DNA of 7,560 bases from assembly GCA_964606385.1 (NCBI GenBank), contig CAZSFZ010000038.1, positions 1-7,560 on the forward strand. Direction: 5' to 3'. Positions within the stretch are counted from its first letter, which is position 1. Each line of letters begins with the position of its first letter. The DNA is from Aquincolibacterium sp964606385 (GTDB lineage: Bacteria; Omnitrophota; Omnitrophia; Omnitrophales; Aquincolibacteriaceae). Both the position numbers and the translations under genes were made by a program. Of this stretch, positions 5,005-7,560 are shown piece by piece. The notes beneath the pieces are model-generated. The model was not told the DNA's origin, made no database searches, and was given only the letters and a program-made list of their open reading frames with translations.

Positions 5005-7047
5005 TTATAAAATATTCAGGGGATCGACATCAAGCTGAAAAGCGACCGAGGAGGATTTTTTGAGTCCCATAAGGATCTCGTAGATCCGGGCGGTCAGGGA
5101 AAGTCCATGGGGTATCTTGAGCATGACATGCCAGCGGAAATGGCCCCGGAGTTTGTAGAAAGGCAGCGGCGCGGGCCCTAGGATCTCAACTTTCGTTCCC
5201 CGTTCCCCGTTTCCCTTTTGGCACGCCTCGCGGAGCGCGTCACGCATTTCCCGCGCGAACACATAGGCCTTCTTTTCATCGCGGGAGCGGACAATGATAT
5301 TCACCAGCGAGCAGTGCGGCGGGTAATGGAACTCCTCGCGGCATTGTTTTTCATGGGCGTAGAAATTCAGGAAATCATGTTCCCGGGCAAAGCGGATCGA
5401 CGGATGCTCCGGCATCCATGTCTGGATGATGACCCGTCCGGGCTTGGCGCCGCGGCCCGCGCGGCCCGCGAATTGCGTTAAAAGTTGGAAGGTGCGCTCG
5501 CTGGACCTGAAATCCGGAAGGCGCAGGCCCACATCCGCCAGGACGACCCCGACCAGTGTTACGTGCGGGAAATCGAACCCCTTGGCGATCATCTGGGTGC
5601 CGATCAGGATATCGATCTTCTGCCCCCGGAATTTTTCGAGGATCTTTTCGTGGGCGCCCCGCGTTCGGGTGGTGTCCGCGTCAAGCCGCGCGATCCGCGC
5701 GGACGGAAAAAACCGGGCCGTTTCACTTTCGATCTTCTCGGTCCCGAACCCCGCGAACTTTAGCAGCGGGGATTTGCAGGAAGAACAAGCGCTCGAAACC
5801 TTTCTCTGATAATTGCAGTAATGACAAAGAAGGAGGTCCTTTTCCTGGTGGAACGTGAGCGCGACCTGGCACATCTTGCATGTCTCGACCTCGCCGCAGG
5901 CGGGGCAACGGATCGAAGTCGAAAAACCCCGCCGGTTGAGAAGGAGCATGGTGCCTTCCCCATTCTTAAGATTCGTTTCGATCTCACGCATCAGGGGCGG
6001 CGAAAAAAGAAGGCTCGGCCGCTTGTCCCCTTCATAGCGTTTGAGATCGATCACTTCCACTTTCGGCATGGCTTTTTGGTCGACCCGCTCGGTCAGATCG
6101 ACCCGGTCGATCTTGCCCAGTTCGGCGAGCATCATGCTTTCCAGTGAAGGCGTGGCCGTGCCCATCAAAAAAAGCGCGCTTTCATGTTGCGCCCTCCACG
6201 CGGCAACTTCGCGGGCGTGATACCGGGGTGCCGTTTCCTGTTTGTACGAACCTTCGTGCTCCTCATCCATGATGATGAGCCCCAGCTCCGGGATGGGGGC
6301 AAAAACCGCGGAGCGCGGTCCCAGCACGACTTTGCAGGCGCCTAGTTCGATCCTCTTCCAGGCCAGAAAACGCTCTCCGTCGGTCATTTTGCTGTGAAGG
6401 ATCTCAAGGCAGTTCCCGAAGTGGCCGGCAAAAAACCTTTGCAGTTGTTCAGTGAGAGCGATCTCGGGAACCAGGCAGATCGCGGTGCGGTTTCGCTTCA
6501 AGGTCTCCCGGATCGCGCGGATGTACAGTTCGCTTTTGCCGCTTCCTGTCACGCCATAGATCAATAAGGGTTTGGGAGATTTGTGGTTCAAGCGGTCTTG
6601 GATCACACGGAAAGCCTTTTCTTGTTCCGGTGACAGGGTGTAGTCCGCGGCAGGATGGGTCGAGGCTTCGCTTTTTTGTTTAGCCTTCTCGATATACTTC
6701 TCGGTTTTTTTTCCGTATTTCACCCAGCGCGGAAGCGCGTTCTCGATCGCCTCTCCCCAGCTCGAGCCGTAATATTCCCCCACCCATTTGGTGAGCGCGA
6801 GCATCGAGTCCGAAAGCACCGGTTGATCATCCAGGACGGCGAGCAAGGGCTTCAGTTTTTGGCTGGGTGCGGCGGCGCTTTCCGTGACGACGATATACCC
6901 GGTGATCTCCGTGTTGCGGAAAGGAACGGTGACGCGGACGCCCGGAACGGCCTTTGCGCGGAAAGTTTCCGGGATCGAATAGCTGAAAACGGTGGGGATC
7001 GGAAGCGGTACCGCCACCTGCGCTAAAACGGCATGAGCTTCGCTCAT
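5005..7047 (-). CDS. priA: Primosomal protein N' (replication restart helicase PriA)
   Basis: A 3'-to-5' DNA helicase that recognises stalled or collapsed replication forks and reloads the replisome. At 680 residues the length is somewhat below the E. coli protein (732) but within the family range. The N-terminal DNA-binding domain starts VAVPLPIPTVFSYSIP (11-26). Helicase motifs are complete: Walker A GVTGSGKS (165-172), DEEH (261-264), GTATPS (296-301), IGTQMIAKGFDFPHVTLV (482-499) and QLLTQFAGRAGRG (521-533). The zinc region holds all eight expected cysteines (C381, C384, C390, C393, C408, C411, C421, C424). A 7-bp DNA tandem repeat codes for KGNGERGTK (611-619) in the C-terminal domain, just before VEILGPAPLP. 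The ATG at 7047 matches the family start, but no clear SD precedes it. The gene abuts an AT-rich inverted repeat upstream and leads into ppnP downstream. Confidence 0.98.
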   Translation of the reverse strand: MSEAHAVLAQVAVPLPIPTVFSYSIPETFRAKAVPGVRVTVPFRNTEITGYIVVTESAAAPSQKLKPLLAVLDDQPVLSDSMLALTKWVGEYYGSSWGEAIENALPRWVKYGKKTEKYIEKAKQKSEASTHPAADYTLSPEQEKAFRVIQDRLNHKSPKPLLIYGVTGSGKSELYIRAIRETLKRNRTAICLVPEIALTEQLQRFFAGHFGNCLEILHSKMTDGERFLAWKRIELGACKVVLGPRSAVFAPIPELGLIIMDEEHEGSYKQETAPRYHAREVAAWRAQHESALFLMGTATPSLESMMLAELGKIDRVDLTERVDQKAMPKVEVIDLKRYEGDKRPSLLFSPPLMREIETNLKNGEGTMLLLNRRGFSTSIRCPACGEVETCKMCQVALTFHQEKDLLLCHYCNYQRKVSSACSSCKSPLLKFAGFGTEKIESETARFFPSARIARLDADTTRTRGAHEKILEKFRGQKIDILIGTQMIAKGFDFPHVTLVGVVLADVGLRLPDFRSSERTFQLLTQFAGRAGRGAKPGRVIIQTWMPEHPSIRFAREHDFLNFYAHEKQCREEFHYPPHCSLVNIIVRSRDEKKAYVFAREMRDALREACQKGNGERGTKVEILGPAPLPFYKLRGHFRWHVMLKIPHGLSLTARIYEILMGLKKSSSVAFQLDVDPLNIL
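5195..5215 (-). repeat. Three 7-bp tandem repeat units inside priA
   Basis: The plus strand reads GTTCCCC, GTTCCCC, GTTTCCC (5195-5201, 5202-5208, 5209-5215), three head-to-tail heptamers with one mismatch in the last. Because seven is not a multiple of three, each copy is read in a different frame. Together they encode most of the hydrophilic stretch KGNGERGTK of PriA, probably a surface loop. The frame is kept because the total is 21 bp. Gain or loss of a single unit would break the gene. Confidence 0.75.
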
Positions 7048-7057
7048 AAGCGCAGGA

Positions 7058-7173
7058 AACCCTAAACCCTAATCTCAAAATTCGAAACAAACCCAAATTT
7101 TAAAAAGCTCAAAGTTTTTAATATTTGGATTTTGGATTTTGAATTTGTTTCGTGTTTCGGATTTAGAATTTTG
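7058..7173. repeat. AT-rich imperfect inverted repeat between the UDG gene and priA
   Basis: The 129-bp spacer is strikingly A/T-rich beside GC-richer genes and is organised symmetrically. Arm CGAAACAAA (7083-7091) matches TTTGTTTCG (7144-7152), and CAAAATTC (7076-7083) matches GAATTTTG (7166-7173). The right arm holds about 13 extra bases between these two matches. A tighter stem lies inside. Short direct repeats are also present: GGATTTT twice (7127-7140) and CCCTAAA followed by CCCTAAT (7060-7073). No coding frame is apparent in it. The pattern suggests a dispersed intergenic repeat that reaches from next to the UDG stop codon to a few bases before the priA start. No transposase or target-site duplication is visible. 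Confidence 0.7.
7093..7128. repeat. 14-bp hairpin at the centre of the AT-rich spacer
   Basis: Arms 7093-7106 and 7115-7128 are reverse complements at 13 of 14 positions, the single mismatch being 7099 with 7122. They enclose an 8-nt loop (7107-7114). The stem is nearly all A-T apart from two terminal C-G pairs and has no T-run attached outside it. It is not a classical intrinsic terminator, though it could act as a weak transcript end for the UDG gene or as a cruciform. Confidence 0.65.
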
Positions 7174-7176
7174 GAT

Positions 7177-7560
7177 TTATTCATGACTTTTTTGTAGGAA
7201 TTGCATGACCTTTTTGATATCTTCCCAAACTTTGCGTTTTTCCCCGGGGCTTCTCAAAAGATACGCGGGATGGTAGGTGCACATGACGGGGATGCCTTCG
7301 TAGGTCTGGAAGGTTCCCCGCATTTGAGAAATCCCCCGTTCGGTCTGCAAAAGCGCTTTGACCGCGTGATTCCCGAGCGCGATGATGACCTTGGGCCGGA
7401 TGATCTCAAGTTGGCGCTTGAGGTAGGGACGGCAGTTCACCACCTCATCAGGTGCCGGCGGACGGTTATTGGGGGGACGGCATTTTAGGACATTGCAGAT
7501 AAAGACCTGATCGCGGGTCATGCCCATCGCTTCAATGATCTTGGTCAGGAGCTGGCCGGC
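7177..7560 (-). CDS. Uracil-DNA glycosylase, family 4 (iron-sulfur type), 5' end beyond window
   Basis: Removes uracil from DNA as the first step of base excision repair. The 127 C-terminal residues are visible; the reading frame is open through the right edge, beginning AGQLLTKIIEAMGMTRDQVF, and the internal ATG at 7527 is not the real start. Family-4 signatures are clear: NVLKCRPPNNRPPAPDEV with a second Cys at VVNCRPY. These two cysteines, 16 residues apart, correspond to the C-terminal pair of 4Fe-4S ligands. IIALGNHAVKALL follows, and THPAYLLRSPGEKRKVWEDI carries the catalytic HPAYLLR motif as TYHPAYLLR. The N-terminal GxAPG water-activating motif and first cysteine pair lie outside the window. 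The TAA stop at 7177-7179 touches the edge of the AT-rich repeat. Some relatives are annotated as phage DNA polymerase-like proteins, but they are the same family. Confidence 0.95.
   Translation of the reverse strand, partial: AGQLLTKIIEAMGMTRDQVFICNVLKCRPPNNRPPAPDEVVNCRPYLKRQLEIIRPKVIIALGNHAVKALLQTERGISQMRGTFQTYEGIPVMCTYHPAYLLRSPGEKRKVWEDIKKVMQFLQKSHE

Noticed and set aside
7060..7073. CCCTAAACCCTAAT, resembling a telomere repeat
   Set aside because: Only two imperfect heptamers within a larger AT-rich inverted repeat in a bacterial gene context; not a telomere.
7093..7128. Intrinsic terminator for the UDG gene
   Set aside because: The stem is almost all A-T and no T-run follows on the minus strand, so I list it only as a hairpin.
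1..7560. CRISPR array, tRNA, rRNA, insertion sequence or defence cassette
   Set aside because: No regular spaced repeats, no cloverleaf or rRNA-like segment, and no transposase or nuclease gene outside the housekeeping set was found on either strand.

Overview
This 7.56 kb window is an ordinary-looking bacterial chromosome segment. Every gene I can support lies on the minus strand, so transcription runs from high to low coordinates. In transcription order the genes are: the 3' part of a family-4 uracil-DNA glycosylase (7177-7560), priA (5005-7047), ppnP (4663-4977), def (4093-4596), fmt (3073-4014), a soluble multi-CBS/PAS histidine kinase (1125-3071), and most of a glyceraldehyde-3-phosphate dehydrogenase gene (1-1001, C-terminus beyond the window). 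Coding density is very high and the standard bacterial code fits throughout. The def/fmt pair, Shine-Dalgarno sites and sigma70-type promoters show that the host is a bacterium. The two intergenic repeats, one AT-rich and one GC-rich, resemble dispersed repeats I remember from uncultured PVC-related genomes such as Omnitrophota. That placement is a weak, memory-based inference, not a call.

Region by region. 7177-7560: DNA repair gene, its 5' end cut off by the window edge. 7048-7176: AT-rich spacer built as an imperfect nested inverted repeat with a 14-bp inner stem. 5005-7047: the primosomal helicase PriA with all eight zinc cysteines and complete helicase motifs, plus a small 7-bp tandem repeat inside the reading frame. 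4663-4977: a small nucleoside phosphorylase, 27 bp behind priA. 4597-4662: spacer with an extended -10 promoter next to a perfect 7-bp-arm palindrome that spans the ppnP stop codon. 4093-4596 and 3073-4014: peptide deformylase and methionyl-tRNA formyltransferase, separated by a GC-rich repeat. 1125-3071: the sensor kinase, starting 1 bp after the fmt stop and so probably translationally coupled to it. 1002-1124: a spacer with a perfect consensus sigma70 promoter and a strong ribosome binding site for the GAPDH gene.

Functionally, priA-def-fmt is a widespread housekeeping neighbourhood (replication restart plus N-formylmethionine addition and removal), here with ppnP inserted. The kinase carries four CBS domains, which in other proteins bind adenine nucleotides or related ligands. 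It lies between fmt and a glycolytic gene with its own promoter, and no response regulator is visible. I see no mobile element, CRISPR array, defence cassette, tRNA or rRNA. The most interesting points are the kinase architecture, the close likeness of the GAPDH to kinetoplastid glycosomal enzymes, and the three repeat types. I do not see a convincing new multi-gene system here.
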